The position numbers were made by a program, and so were the translations under genes. A DNA stretch of 64,000 nucleotides, from positions 24,430,779 through 24,494,778 of the forward strand of contig JAKSZU010000005.1 in NCBI GenBank assembly GCA_026018925.1, given 5' to 3'. Shown in pieces: positions 54,286 to 64,000 of this stretch. Within the stretch, counting starts at the first letter, position 1. Each line of letters opens with the position of its first letter. The notes under the pieces were generated by a model. That model made no database searches, was not told where the DNA came from, and worked only from the letters and a program-made list of their open reading frames with translations. The stretch is from Tupaia tana. Lineage: Eukaryota > Chordata > Mammalia > Scandentia > Tupaiidae.

Positions 54286-54550
54286 TTCTAGCAGGGTAGC
54301 CTGAAAAATGTAGATTTTTGCCTTCCACCCTCTGTGATGCAGGGGAGAGGACAACTGAGATGGGAATAGTTACCGAAAGGCAGTTTCCGGTATCTGCTAC
54401 ACTTTGTTTTGTGTTTTGATATGAATCTGAAAGTCATAAAAGCCAGGCAACATTTATATCACTCATAGTTTTAAGTTACTGTTTTCTTTAAAGTTTGAAA
54501 GTGAGCCTTAACTGTTTGAAGAGTCTCATTTCAGCCTTTTCTTCTTTCTG
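54286..54550. other. Unassigned sequence
   Basis: Nothing recognised. Confidence 0.35.
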
Positions 54551-54565
54551 TTAAAATAAGGGGGA

Positions 54566-54850
54566 GGGACCAGCAGTTAGTGTAATGGCTATGTGGCTGG
54601 ACTCCCACGTAGTTGACCGCGGTTCGCATCCCAGACCCAGTGGCTTAAAACTCATGCCAGGTGCGTGTGCGTGCATGCCCAAGATCCCGAGAGGAGAGTG
54701 GAGGAGAAAGGATTGAGGCGTGGCCATCCCCCCTGGGAGGTGATTTCTTGCTTTCTGTCCTTCTGTCTCTCTCTGTCTGTCTAGCAAGTGCACGCACCCT
54801 ATAACAAAAAAAAAAAAAAAAAAAATCCTCTAATAAATAATAAATAAATA
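54566..54850 (+). mobile_element. SINE-A, full length
   Basis: Exact 13-bp duplication AAAATAAGGGGGA (54553-54565, 54851-54863) preceded by TT, i.e. a TTTT/AA cleavage site on the opposite strand. Head GGGACCAGCAGTTAGTGTAA. Confidence 0.95.
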
Positions 54851-54863
54851 AAAATAAGGGGGA

Positions 54864-55260
54864 AAGCTGTGGTACTTAGAAGTTATGTATTGGTTTAAAA
54901 TTCCATTAAATAGCTCTTGTTTTTAAATTCAAAGTAAAGAGCTATCCAGAAATGTTAAGATGTCTTCTTAAATTCTGAAGGCAAACAATTATTTACATTA
55001 AACATATTACAGCTATCATTTAGCTTTGGATGAGTAAAATTGTTTGTATGCTTGCTGTCTGTATCTTAGAATAACTTGACTTGTTTTGTATACCAGTATA
55101 AGCCATGTGTTTTGCCTATTGATTTCTGCTCAATAATTTCCAAATAGCTGCTTATTTTTATGATGGGTGGCAGTGTACAACTGAGGGCATCTGAGTTCTG
55201 ATCCCTTCTGCCTAGATGGTTATGTGACAGCATAGTGTTTGGTTTTACTGGAATATTTTC
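54864..55260. other. Unassigned sequence
   Basis: No repeat or gene recognised. Confidence 0.35.
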
Positions 55261-55269
55261 TTTTCCTTT

Positions 55270-55380
55270 CTTTTTGTCTTGTCTTGTCTTTTCTTGTCTT
55301 GTCTTTTCTCTTCTCTTCTCTTCTCTTCTCTTCTCTTCTCTTCTCTTCTCTTCTCTTCTCTCTTTCTCTCTTTCTTCCTT
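55270..55380. repeat. (TCTTC)n pyrimidine satellite
   Basis: A pure pyrimidine block dominated by TCTTC/CTTTT pentamers, with early GTCTT variants (55276-55305). The 55239-55427 frame encodes only repeated Leu/Phe/Ser from it. Confidence 0.95.
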
Positions 55381-55469
55381 TTTTAGCTGGAATATTTCTA
55401 AGTCCCTATAATGAAACCATTTTATAGCCTGAGTAGAATACTTGCAAATTTAAACAAATGTGTGGTTTA

Positions 55470-55760
55470 GGGCCAGCCCATGGTCTGGTGGTTAAAGGAG
55501 TTGGATTCAATAAGGCTGACCTTATGCTTTGAATTGTAGACCCATTGACTTGAAAAAACACACCAGATGTGTGTGCCTGTGGCCACATGTCAGGTTTATT
55601 TCTCCCTAAAAAGAGGGAGAAATAAAGTAGAAGGGATTGCAGCCTGACCATTCCCTGTTTGGGGGTACTTTCTCCCTCTTCCTCTTGCTGTCTCTCTGTC
55701 TCTCTCTGGGAAGTACACGTACCCTCTGGCAAAATTAAAAACATATACACATGCACACAG
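55470..55760 (+). mobile_element. SINE-C, full length
   Basis: Head GGGCCAGCCCATGGTCTGGT, end TACCCTCTGGCAAAATTAAA. Duplication AAATGTGTGGTTTA / AAATATATGGTTTA. Confidence 0.9.
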
Positions 55761-55899
55761 AAATATATGGTTTAATACTTGCGTGCCTTTTTATTTTAAT
55801 GACAGCTTACTGGCCATGTCAGTAAATGCTGATACTTGGTATGGCAGAGTGGTACAGTACAGAGTGGAATATATGAAGTGTAAACTTAGGAATTAATAG

Positions 55900-56285
55900 A
55901 AAAGCTTGAGTTTAAGTGTGAAAAACATACAGGTTTAAGATTTTGTGCAAAAATTCACTTAAATCCTTGAGCCTCAGTTTCTTCATCTATGAAAGGAGAA
56001 AAGTAATCTCGGGGAGCTGCTGGAAGCATTAGAAATAATACTCAAAGCACCTAGCAGGCAGTAGGCACCCACATGTGACTGACAGAGGCGCTTTGTTGAA
56101 GCAGCATTATCAGCGTTTTAATATAAGTTTCTGTGCTTACGAATTATGTTATTTCGGGTAAGTTACTCAACCTTTATGAGTCCTGATTTCTCTATCTGTT
56201 AGGTGGAGGTAGTACCAAACTCTGTGGTTGTAATGGAACGTATATGATGCAATGTGTGTAAAATGCTTTTGTATAGAACATTTTC
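55900..56285 (+). mobile_element. Two MIR-like elements
   Basis: First about 55950-56070 (TTGAGCCTCAGTTTCTTCAT, AGGCAGTAGGCACC). Second about 56140-56280 (GTAAGTTACTCAACCTTTAT, ATTTCTCTATCTGTTAGGTG). Both are in the same orientation. Confidence 0.72.
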
Positions 56286-56455
56286 TCATATATAATTGTT
56301 GAACCAGTTTACCAGCCACCATTAGCTTTATGATTTTGATTTTCTGGTTGATTTTATATAAAGTTACTTAGAAACGATTATTTTTCTGATGGTGATCATT
56401 ATTTATATGTTAGACTGTGGAGAAGAATGGTGCTTTTAGGATTTCATAGTGGGAT

Positions 56456-56719
56456 TTTTTTTTTTTTTGAGAGGTTTTCGCTATAGGGCGCGTGCACTCG
56501 CCAGACAGACAGAGAGAGACATAGAGACAGAAAGCGAGAAATCACCCCCCAGGGGGGATGGTCACGCCACAATCCCTTCTCCTCCATTCTTCTCTCGAAA
56601 TCTTGGGCACACACGCACATGCGCCCGGCGTGAGTTTTAAGCCACCGGGTCCGGGACGCGAACCGCGGTCGACTACGTGGGAGTCCAGCGACATAGCCAT
56701 TACGTTAACTGCTGGTTCC
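56456..56719 (-). mobile_element. SINE-A, young full-length copy
   Basis: Exact 11-bp duplication CATAGTGGGAT (56445-56455, 56720-56730). CpG-rich core CGGGTCCGGGACGCGAACCG is intact. Confidence 0.96.
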
Positions 56720-56730
56720 CATAGTGGGAT

Positions 56731-57235
56731 GTTTTGAGACCAAGTACATGGGTTGCAAATTTGAGATTTTTTTTTTATTAGCTAATATTCCTCTTACTGC
56801 TTTCGCAGCTGAAAACACTGGAAATAATTAACAAAAATAACCATTTAATTTATTTTAACTTTGTTTCATGAGCAGTTTCTAGTTGCCAAAAATACTGCTT
56901 ATCCAAATGTTTCTTGTTTTTATAAATGAGGAAATCCAGGTTTAGTAGCACGCTTGTTGAGAAGCAGTTGGTGGACTGTGCAGCCTTACTGCTATTTTAA
57001 CTTTATCCTGCCTTCTAACGTTCATTCAGAGGAAATTTATACTTGAATTTCCTTCTACCATTTTTAACCCACAAAAAGGGTAATTTCATATGGTTTAGGA
57101 CATGGTGAAATCGTTTTCTTCAAACACTTGGCAAATCATCCAGTTTTGTTATTTTATAATTTGTGGTTTACTGTTGGAATTTGAATTTATTTTTAATGGG
57201 TTTCAGATTTTATTTTGTAATTTCTGTGACATATG
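56731..57235. other. Unassigned sequence
   Basis: No repeat or gene recognised. Confidence 0.4.
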
Positions 57236-57239
57236 TCTT

Positions 57240-57495
57240 TTGTTTTGTTTTGTTTTTAATTTGCCAGGGGGCACATGCACTTGCTACAGTGGAATGGGGA
57301 AATAAGAAAGTACCCACCGTGGGGCATAATCATGCTGCCACCTCTTTCCTTCCATTTCTCCCTCCTGTTAGGATTTCGTGCCTGCACACGTACCTGCCTG
57401 GCATGTTTTTCAAGACACTGGGCCTAGGACTTGAATCATGCAGTAAGCCAAGTGGGATCCAACTGCTTTAACCACCAGGCCATGGGCTGGCCTGT
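57240..57495 (-). mobile_element. SINE-C
   Basis: (TTTTG)n, TTAATTTGCCAGGGGGCACA, CACCGTGGGGCATAATCATG core, and head complement GGCCATGGGCTGGCC. Confidence 0.87.
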
Positions 57496-57647
57496 GAATG
57501 TCATTCTTAAGTAATTGACACACAACAGTAGCTTAGAGAAAAGTACATCTTGATGTTTTCATGTGATTCATTTTTATTTTTAACAAAAAGAGATGCTAAC
57601 AATTTTAGTTTTATTTAAAAGAGCATTAATTTAACAAATATTGAGAT

Positions 57648-57894
57648 TTTTGTTTGTTTGTTTGTTAATTGCCAGAGTGTGTGTACTGGCAGAGAGAGAG
57701 GAAGAGAGAGGAATATGCATCCCCATTGCTGGGGTGGGGGGGGTCATAACACAGTCTTGTCCTTTTCTCTATCCTGTCAAGATTTTGGGTATGCACGCAC
57801 CTGGCATTTTTTCTTGTTGCTGGTGCTGGGACTTAGACTATGGTTGGCTGTGTGGGATCTGGCTCCTTTAACCATTAGGCTTTGGGGCTGGCCC
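57648..57894 (-). mobile_element. SINE-C
   Basis: (TTTG)n, GTTAATTGCCAGAGTGTGTG, head complement GGCTTTGGGGCTGGCCC. Confidence 0.87.
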
Positions 57895-58044
57895 TAGTGT
57901 ATAATATAAATAATAATAATGCAATAAACCACTTAGGAGCTTTTCATAAATACCTGTGTGATTACTGACTGTGGTGGCAAAAAATGGTCTCTCTTTCTAT
58001 CCAATTAAAGTGAAAAGGGTGGTAATTAAAAAAAATTGTCTTGT

Positions 58045-58180
58045 AAGCATTTATTTATTTTTAAAGTGTTTTTGTTTGTGTGTATGGTGTTTTAGACAGG
58101 GGCTCTGTGTTGCAGTTCTTCTGCCTCAGCCTCCAAAGTAGCTAAGGTCACAGTTGTGCACCACTGCACCCGGCTTTTAT
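58045..58180 (-). mobile_element. 7SL-like SINE monomer
   Basis: AGACAGGGGCTCTGTGTTGC, CTTCTGCCTCAGCCTCCAAA, GTAGCTAAGGTCACAGTTGT, and GCACCACTGCACCCGGC are an antisense 7SL-derived monomer. No tRNA head is evident. Confidence 0.75.
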
Positions 58181-58184
58181 TTTT

Positions 58185-58765
58185 CAGTGCAAATACTATC
58201 TAGTATTCGTGTTACACTTTATAGCTTTTGGAGAGCCTTCATATGTATCATCTCGTTGCAGTCCTTTGAGATAACCAATGTAATTGCTTCTATAGTTTAA
58301 AAAAGGACTTAAGGCTTATCAAGGTCTAAAATGACTTACTCTTGGGCTCAGCCCTTGAAGAACTGGGACTTTTGCTTGCTGGCTCTCTCCTTGTTTGCTC
58401 CCGTGTTAGATTTCCAGGCCTCTTCGAGAAGAGCTGTCTGCGTTCATATTGTCTTAGGTGGTAGTCTTTGACTAGTTTGGTAGAACAAATTTCCTACGAG
58501 TGAGGTAACTAAGTGAAAAGCTTCTTAGGAATTTAGTTAGCATTTCTTCTGCTGTTCCTGTTATGCCTTCTATGTCTTTTCTTAAGTATTCTTTGGAGCT
58601 GTCCCTGTCCAGTTGCTAAATTTATTTTTGATGTCTGTGTCTTCTGTTGTATTTGTTCTTGTGTTTGTGGCTAACAGTAGACTCATTTTTACTTGATAAT
58701 CGTATTAGAATGTAAATATCAAATAAAATGTTGAGTGATTTTCCAATTTGACTTACTCTTTTATA
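58185..58765. other. Mostly unassigned; MIR-like trace at 58200-58310
   Basis: TATGTATCATCTCGTTGCAG then CCTTTGAGATAACC resembles antisense MIR. The rest is unrecognised. Confidence 0.35.
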
Positions 58766-58767
58766 CA

Positions 58768-58893
58768 GGAGGGCTTCAGAAAGTTCATGGAAAAATGGAA
58801 TTAGAGTATGAGTTTATTGTGGTACGAAATTACTGAAATTTACTTACAATTTTTTTCATAATATACATTTTCCATGAGCATTTTGAAAACCCC
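58768..58893 (-). mobile_element. Mariner-type miniature element, family 1
   Basis: AGGGCTTCAGAAAGTTCATG left end; CATGAGCATTTTGAAAACCC right end. The flanks carry TA-containing sequence on both sides. Confidence 0.82.
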
Positions 58894-58894
58894 T

Positions 58895-58985
58895 ATATAC
58901 TTCTGACCCATTTCTTAAGCCATTCTGTTGAAGCACAATTGATATATAATAATCTATGCTTATTGAAAATGTACCATTTAATAAG
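58895..58985 (+). mobile_element. L1M-like 3' fragment at the insertion site of the young L1
   Basis: GCACAATTGATATATAATAA and GAAAATGTACCATTTAATAA resemble the old L1M 3' UTR. The young L1 appears to have inserted here. Confidence 0.5.
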
Positions 58986-58995
58986 TTTTTTTTTT

Positions 58996-59357
58996 AATTA
59001 ATTTATTTATTTTTTTTATTATCATCATATTCTTCTTTATATTACATTGAATTACATATAACTTTACATTGTATTACATTACTTTCTCAAAAGGGAATGC
59101 CATGCATGTCAGTCAGTACAGAGACATTAATCTCCCCGCTTCAACATTCAATATCTTTTCTATGTTTTCCCCAATCATTATTATTATTCTAATTATTTTT
59201 TAAGACAGTCCATCGCTATTTCTCATGTTGCTTGTACAAATACTTTGCCCATCATGAAATACTTCTCAGACAAATCCAGTTGAGAATACTATACATGTCA
59301 ACATCAACAGTTAATAAGCCATATCTGTTTCTCACTAATGTCCTACCTCTCTATTGT
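58996..59357 (-). other. L1 3' UTR
   Basis: AT-rich, about 360 bp, with AATAAATAAATTAATTAAAA-type sequence at the end on the element's strand that can serve as a polyadenylation signal. The G-rich purine stretch usually found in the 3' UTR appears here as the last codons of ORF2 (TGGGGGAAGTGAAGAGAAGA, around 59382-59400). Confidence 0.85.
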
Positions 59358-62300
59358 TCATTTGTTATCTTTCTCTATCCTCTTCTCTTCACTTCCCCCA
59401 TTCCACACTGTCCTATTCTCATTAAGTATCTTCACTGCTTTTATGTCCTCCAATTTTTTTTCACTATCATAGAATGCTGATAGTCGGTATATATTGAGTG
59501 GATACATACAATATCTTTCTTTCATATCCTGGCTTACTTCACTCAGCAATATATCCTCCGTATCTGACCACTTTCTATCAAATTCCAGGGCCTTGTTATT
59601 TTTTATGGCTGAGTAGTATTCCATAGAGTATATATACCACACTTTTCCAATCCATTCATCAGTTTGTGGACATTTAGGTTGGTTCCATGTCTTGGCAATT
59701 GTGAATAATGCTGCAATAAACATTGATGTGCAAGCACTTTTCTGACTGAGCGTTCTCCTGTCTTTTGGGTAAATACCCAGAAGTGGGATTACTGGATCGA
59801 ATGGTAGTTCTATTTGTAGATCTTTGAGGAACCTCCATATTGTTCTCCACAGTGGTTGAACTAGTTTACATTCCCACCAACAGTGTAGGAGGGTTCCCTT
59901 TTCACCACATCCCCGCCAACACTTATCACTTTTTATATTCTTAATCTTTGCCATTCTGACAGGGGTTAGGTGGTATCTCATTGTAGTTTTTATCTGCATC
60001 TCCCTTATGATGAGGGATGTTGAGCATTTCCTCATATGCTTTTTGGCTATTCGTATGTCTTCCTTAGAGAGACTTTTGTTCAGCTCATTTTCCCACCTTT
60101 TAATTGGGTTAATCATTTTTTTTCGCATAAGGCACTTGAGTTCCCTATGTATTCTGGTTATCAGTCCCTTGTCTGAGGCATATTTAACAAAAATATTTTC
60201 CCATTCTGAGGGTTGTCGGTTCACACTTGTTACTGTGTCCTTTGCTGTGCAGAAACTTCTTAGTCTAATATAGTCCCACTTGTCTATTTTAGGGATTATT
60301 GCCTGTGCCTTGGGAGTCTTATTTAAGAAGTCTTTGCCTACTCCAATGTCCCCCAGAGTTTCCCCAGCATTTTCCACCAGTAGTTTTATTGTTTGAGGTT
60401 TTAGGTTAAGATCTTTGATCCATTTTGAGTTGACTGTTGTTAGTGGTGAAAGATGGGGGTTCAGTTTCATCTTTCTGCAGGTGGATACCCAGTTTTTCCA
60501 GCACCATTTACTAAAGATGTTTTCCTTTTCCCAATGGATTAACTGATATCCTTTGTCAAAGATCAGTTGGCTGTAAGCTTTGGGGGTTATTTCTGGGTTC
60601 TCTATTCTCTTCCATTGGTCCACATGTCTGTTTTTATGCCAATACCATGCTGTTTTGATGACCACAGCTTTATAGTATATCTTGGGATCAGGGAGTGATA
60701 TGCCTCCTACTCCACTCTTCTTGCGCAGGATTGCTTTTGCAATACGAGGTCTTTTATGGTTCCAGACAAATTCTATGATTGCCCTTTCTAGATCTCTGAA
60801 GAATATCTCTGGTATTTCGATTGGAATTGCATTAAACATGTAGATTAATTTGGGTAGAATTGCCATTTTGATTATGTTAATTCTTCCAATCCAGGAGCAT
60901 GGGATATCCTTCCACTTTTTTATGTCACTTTCAATGTCTCTTTTAAGATTTTCGTAGTTTTCTTTATAAAGATCTTTGACTTTCTTAGTTAGGTTTATCC
61001 CTAGGTATCTTATACACCTTGTGGCTACGGTGAAAGGGATTCCTTTCTTTAGCTCTGCTTCGTTCAACTTGTTGTTCATAAATAGAAATGCTATAGATTT
61101 TTGGATATTGATTTTGTATCCTGCCACTTTACTGTATTCACTTATTACTTCAAGCAGTTTTTTCATGGATACCTTTGGGTCTTCTAAGTATACCATCATG
61201 TCATCTGCAAATAAAGATATTTTCAATTCTTCTTTGCCTATTCGAATGCCTTTAATATTGTTCTCTTCTCTGATTGCAATAGCTAAGACTTCCAGTACTA
61301 TATTAAAGAGCAGTGGAGAAAGTGGGCAGCTCTGCCTAGTACCTGTTTTCAGAGGAAAAGCTTTCAGCTTTTCCCCATTCAGTATAATGTTAGCTGTAGG
61401 TTTTTCATAGATGGCTTTTATTGTGTTGAGAAATGACCCTTCTATACCAATCTTACTGAGAGTCTTAATCATAAAAGGATGCTGTATTTTATCAAATGCT
61501 TTCTCCGCATCAATTGAGATGATCATATGGTTTTTATCTTTCTTTCTGTTAATGTGGTGTATTACATTTATGGTCTTGCGTATATTGAACCATCCTTGCA
61601 TCCCTGGTATAAAGCCTACCTGATCGTGATGAATGATCTTTGTTATATGTTGTTGGATACGATTTGCGAGTATTTTGTTGAGAATTTTCGCATCTATATT
61701 CATCAATGATATTGGTCTGTAGTTTTCCTTTTTTGTCATATCCTTATCTGTTTTGGGGATGAGGATGATGGAGGCTTCATAAAATGAATTTGGAAGGTTT
61801 CCTTCCTTTTGAATCTTTAGAAATAATTTTAGTAGGATAGGGGTTAACTCTTCCTTAAAAGTTTTGTAGAATTCACAAGTGAAGCCATCTGGGCCTGGGC
61901 TTTTCTTTGTTGGGAGGTTATTTATTACTGATTCAATCTCCTGGCTTGTTATAGGTCTATTCAGGTTCTCTATGTCTTCCTGATCCAATCTTGGTAGATT
62001 ATATGCATCCAGGAATTTGTCCATCTCCTCCAGGTTATCTTGTTTGTTGGCGTAAAGTTGCTCATAGTATCCTCTAATGATATTTTGTATTTCTGCTGTG
62101 TCTGTGGTAATATTGCCTGTTTCATCACATATTTGATTAATCTGGTTTCTTTCTTTCTTCTTCTTAATCAGTCTAGCCAATGGTGTGTCGATCTTGTTAA
62201 TCTTTTCAAAGAACCAGCTTTTGCTTTCATTTATTTTCTGTATGGTTCGTTTATTTTCTATTTCATTTATTTCTGCTCGAACCTTTATTATTTCTTTTCG

Positions 62301-63320
62301 CCTGGCATTTTGGGGATTTGTTTGTTGTTGTTTTTCCAATTCTCTGAGGCATGATGATAAGTTATCTAGTTGCCATCTTTCTGTCCTTTTCTTATGTGCA
62401 CTAATTGCTATGAATTTTCCTCTTATGACTGCTTTTGCTGTGTCCCATAGATTCTGGACACTTGTGTACTCATTATCATTAGTTTCCATAAATTTTTTTA
62501 TTTCAGCCTTAATTTCTTCAGTAGTGAAGAAGTCATTCAGAAGTAGGTTGTTCAGTTTCCATGTGTTCGTGTATTTTCGGGGTTGTGTCTTGAAATTAAT
62601 CTTGAGTTTAATTCCATCATGGTCAGAGAAGATGCTGGGTACAGTTTCTATGCCTTTGAATCTATAAAGGCTTGATTTGTGTCCTAATATATGATCTATC
62701 TTTGAAAAGGTTCCATGTCGGGGTGAGAAAAATGTATATGTTGTGGATGTAGGGTGGAAAGTTCTATAGATATCTGTCAAGCCCATTCCATTTATAGTAT
62801 CATTTAAGTCCTGTATCTCTCTATTTATTTTCTGTCTAGAAGACCTGTCTATAGGAGATAATGGGGTGTTGAGATCTCCAACAATTATAGTATTTCTCCC
62901 TATCTCTCCTTTTAGCTCCAACAGTCTTTCCTTCACATATTTAGGCGCACCTGAGTTGGGTGCATAGATATTTATAAGGGTTATGTCTTCTTGCTGGATT
63001 ACCCCATTTACTATTATATAATGCCCTTCTTTGTCTCTTCTTACAGTCTTTGTCTTGAAATCTATTTTGTCTGAGATCAATATCGCTACTCCAGCCTTTT
63101 TTTGATTTCCATTTGCATGGAGTATCTTTTTCCAGCCCTTGACTTTTAGTCTATGTATGTCTTTATCCATAAGGTGAGTTTCTTGTAGGCAACAGATAGA
63201 GGGTTTCTGTTTTCTTATCCAGTCAGCCAGTCTATGTCTCTTTACTGGAGAATTTAATCCATTGACATTCAATGTAATTATCGATATTTCCGTACCTGAT
63301 CCTATCATTAAGTGAGCCAT
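59358..63320 (-). CDS. LINE-1 ORF2 protein (endonuclease/reverse transcriptase), intact frame
   Basis: ORF2p nicks target DNA and reverse-transcribes L1 RNA, and SINE RNA in trans, at the nick. The frame is 1,320 codons. Met5 (63308) aligns with the human ORF2 start, so the first four codons may be untranslated. Endonuclease residues at N18, E47, Y119, D149, N151, D209, D233 and H234 all sit at the human position plus 4. Reverse transcriptase: D604 in SIDAEKAFD and D706-D707 in FADD. The cysteine-rich motif is C1134, C1138, H1146, C1151. Oddities: TRQSCPLS at 661-668 has S664 where L1 normally has G, and the C-terminus runs about 40 residues past the human length, into purine-rich sequence. 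Otherwise no indel relative to human is evident up to C1151. Catalytic residues are present, but S664 may impair the enzyme. Confidence 0.97.
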   Translation of the reverse strand: MAHLMIGSGTEISIITLNVNGLNSPVKRHRLADWIRKQKPSICCLQETHLMDKDIHRLKVKGWKKILHANGNQKKAGVAILISDKIDFKTKTVRRDKEGHYIIVNGVIQQEDITLINIYAPNSGAPKYVKERLLELKGEIGRNTIIVGDLNTPLSPIDRSSRQKINREIQDLNDTINGMGLTDIYRTFHPTSTTYTFFSPRHGTFSKIDHILGHKSSLYRFKGIETVPSIFSDHDGIKLKINFKTQPRKYTNTWKLNNLLLNDFFTTEEIKAEIKKFMETNDNEYTSVQNLWDTAKAVIRGKFIAISAHKKRTERWQLDNLSSCLRELEKQQQTNPQNARRKEIIKVRAEINEIENKRTIQKINESKSWFFEKINKIDTPLARLIKKKKERNQINQICDETGNITTDTAEIQNIIRGYYEQLYANKQDNLEEMDKFLDAYNLPRLDQEDIENLNRPITSQEIESVINNLPTKKSPGPDGFTCEFYKTFKEELTPILLKLFLKIQKEGNLPNSFYEASIILIPKTDKDMTKKENYRPISLMNIDAKILNKILANRIQQHITKIIHHDQVGFIPGMQGWFNIRKTINVIHHINRKKDKNHMIISIDAEKAFDKIQHPFMIKTLSKIGIEGSFLNTIKAIYEKPTANIILNGEKLKAFPLKTGTRQSCPLSPLLFNIVLEVLAIAIREENNIKGIRIGKEELKISLFADDMMVYLEDPKVSMKKLLEVISEYSKVAGYKINIQKSIAFLFMNNKLNEAELKKGIPFTVATRCIRYLGINLTKKVKDLYKENYENLKRDIESDIKKWKDIPCSWIGRINIIKMAILPKLIYMFNAIPIEIPEIFFRDLERAIIEFVWNHKRPRIAKAILRKKSGVGGISLPDPKIYYKAVVIKTAWYWHKNRHVDQWKRIENPEITPKAYSQLIFDKGYQLIHWEKENIFSKWCWKNWVSTCRKMKLNPHLSPLTTVNSKWIKDLNLKPQTIKLLVENAGETLGDIGVGKDFLNKTPKAQAIIPKIDKWDYIRLRSFCTAKDTVTSVNRQPSEWENIFVKYASDKGLITRIHRELKCLMRKKMINPIKRWENELNKSLSKEDIRIAKKHMRKCSTSLIIREMQIKTTMRYHLTPVRMAKIKNIKSDKCWRGCGEKGTLLHCWWECKLVQPLWRTIWRFLKDLQIELPFDPVIPLLGIYPKDRRTLSQKSACTSMFIAALFTIAKTWNQPKCPQTDEWIGKVWYIYSMEYYSAIKNNKALEFDRKWSDTEDILLSEVSQDMKERYCMYPLNIYRLSAFYDSEKKLEDIKAVKILNENRTVWNGGSEEKRIEKDNK

Positions 63321-63363
63321 TTTCTTGGTTGCTCTTTGTTCTCGTATAACTGTCTCTGATTTT

Positions 63364-64000
63364 TTAGTTTTCCTGGTATAATACTCCCTTCAGAACCTCT
63401 TGAAGAGCTGGTCTGGAGTTGGTAAATTCCTTCAAATTTTGTTTATTCGAGAATGTTTTTATCTTTTTTTCCCATATGAAAGATAATTTTGCCGGGTATA
63501 ATATTCTTGGTTGAAATTGTTTTTCACTCAACACTTTTACTATGCTTCCCCATTCTTTCCTTTCTTGCATTGTTTCCGCCGAAAGATCCGATGTTAGCCT
63601 GATGGGGTGACCTTTGTAAGTAACCTGGCGTTTCCCTCTTGCCAACTTTAGTATCTTGTCTTTGTCTGTTGTTTTTGCCAGTCTGGCTATAATGTGCCTT
63701 GGAGAGGATCTTCTTGGGTTGATTCTACCCGGGGTCCTATGTATTTCCTGGGTCTGGATATTTGAGTGCCTTTCTAGATTTGGAAAGTTTTCTTCCAGGA
63801 TCTCATGGAATAAATTATCTAGGCCCTTATTATTTTCTTCCTCTTCTGGAATACCTATTATCCGGATGTTGGGGCGCTTGATAGTATCCAGTATTCCTCG
63901 TATATTATCCTCATTTTTCATGGTTGTTTTCTCAATCTTCTTGATGCTTTTTTCTAGGTCAGATGTTTTGTCTTCTACGTTAGATATTCGATCTTCTGCC
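63364..64000 (-). CDS. LINE-1 ORF1 protein, partial (N-terminus outside window)
   Basis: ORF1p is the trimeric RNA-binding chaperone of the L1 particle. The visible part ends in LKGVLYQEN followed by TAA at 63364-63366. The first in-window Met is at 63921, but the frame stays open through 26 more codons to the edge ([14 protein letters not shown] and what follows), so that Met is internal. These residues are the end of the coiled coil, followed by the RRM ([12 protein letters not shown]) and the C-terminal domain ([33 protein letters not shown]). No stop or frameshift is seen. The ORF1-ORF2 spacer is 43 bp, somewhat shorter than in human L1. Confidence 0.95.
   Translation of the reverse strand, partial: AEDRISNVEDKTSDLEKSIKKIEKTTMKNEDNIRGILDTIKRPNIRIIGIPEEEENNKGLDNLFHEILEENFPNLERHSNIQTQEIHRTPGRINPRRSSPRHIIARLAKTTDKDKILKLARGKRQVTYKGHPIRLTSDLSAETMQERKEWGSIVKVLSEKQFQPRILYPAKLSFIWEKKIKTFSNKQNLKEFTNSRPALQEVLKGVLYQEN

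Larger units (their letters stand above)
58986..64000 (-). mobile_element. Young LINE-1, 5' end beyond the window
   Basis: From the 3' tail (T run 58986-58995) through a 3' UTR (to 59357), ORF2 (59358-63320), a 43-bp spacer (63321-63363) and ORF1 (63364 to the edge). ORF2 has no stop or frameshift, so this is one of the youngest features here. Whether the promoter and the start of ORF1 are intact cannot be seen. Confidence 0.97.

Noticed and set aside
60007-62667. Plus-strand frames of 60-160 codons antisense to the L1
   Set aside because: They are shadows of ORF2 on the opposite strand with hydrophobic, motif-free translations.

Overview
The window is repeat-dense mammalian nuclear DNA (intergenic or intronic). 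It contains no recognisable host protein-coding gene, RNA gene, CRISPR array or prokaryotic feature. Nearly every open frame of 60-170 codons lies in interspersed-repeat sequence read in an arbitrary frame. The exception is a young LINE-1 on the minus strand at the right end (58986 to beyond 64000), with an uninterrupted ORF2 of 1,320 codons and an ORF1 that stays open to the window edge.

The dominant repeats are tRNA-headed SINEs, labelled here by my own names. SINE-A is long (about 250-280 bp), begins GGGACCAGCAGTTAGCGTAA, has a C6-T-G6 core and ends CCTATAGCAAAAACCTCTC. SINE-B is short (about 150-200 bp), begins GGGGCCAGCAGGTGGCGTGG and ends in a TTAAATAATTCTT-type tail. SINE-C is an older relative of A (GGCCAGCCCATGG head). 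SINE-D is a separate family ending in GAGAGAGACAG-type pyrimidine/purine sequence and an AAACTT tail. This set resembles the isoleucine-tRNA-derived CYN SINEs described from colugos (Dermoptera). Together with 7SL-like SINE fragments it suggests a colugo or another euarchontan, but that is inference from memory, not a database match. Ancient layers shared by placental mammals are also present: MIR, L2, old L1M, an MLT1-type LTR, an ERV-type LTR and hAT-Charlie-type elements.

Layout. 0-9 kb: mostly old sequence with scattered SINEs, plus two paralogous blocks (2727-3300 and 7735-8060), one of which carries a SINE that the other lacks. 9.5-11.8 kb: a hAT-type element, old L1, a tRNA/7SL composite SINE and nested SINEs. 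About 12.0-16.1 kb: a degraded minus-strand L1 carrying nested SINEs and an Hsmar1-like mariner that is itself split by a SINE. 16-18.4 kb: older L1M 3' sequence. 18.4-25 kb: SINEs and two mariner-type miniature elements. 25-26.6 kb: a minus-strand LTR and a second fragment of it. 30.4-32.7 kb: a truncated L1 and two young same-orientation SINE-A copies. 33.8-34.1 kb: an MLT1-type LTR. 35-50 kb: SINEs, MIR and L2. 50.97-51.06 kb: one candidate non-coding exon. 52-54.3 kb: a plus-strand L1 remnant interrupted by a DNA-transposon-like repeat and SINEs. 55-58.9 kb: more SINEs and a pyrimidine satellite. 59-64 kb: the young L1.

The elements are functionally linked. The L1 encodes the endonuclease/reverse transcriptase that would mobilise the SINEs, whose target-site duplications and A-rich tails are of L1 type. 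The mariner-type miniature elements (two families, 14 copies) lack coding capacity and would have depended on a transposase from elsewhere. I found no unprecedented multi-gene system. The strongest leads are the Hsmar1-like element, the short palindromic TTAGGT family, the tRNA/7SL composite SINEs and the open L1.
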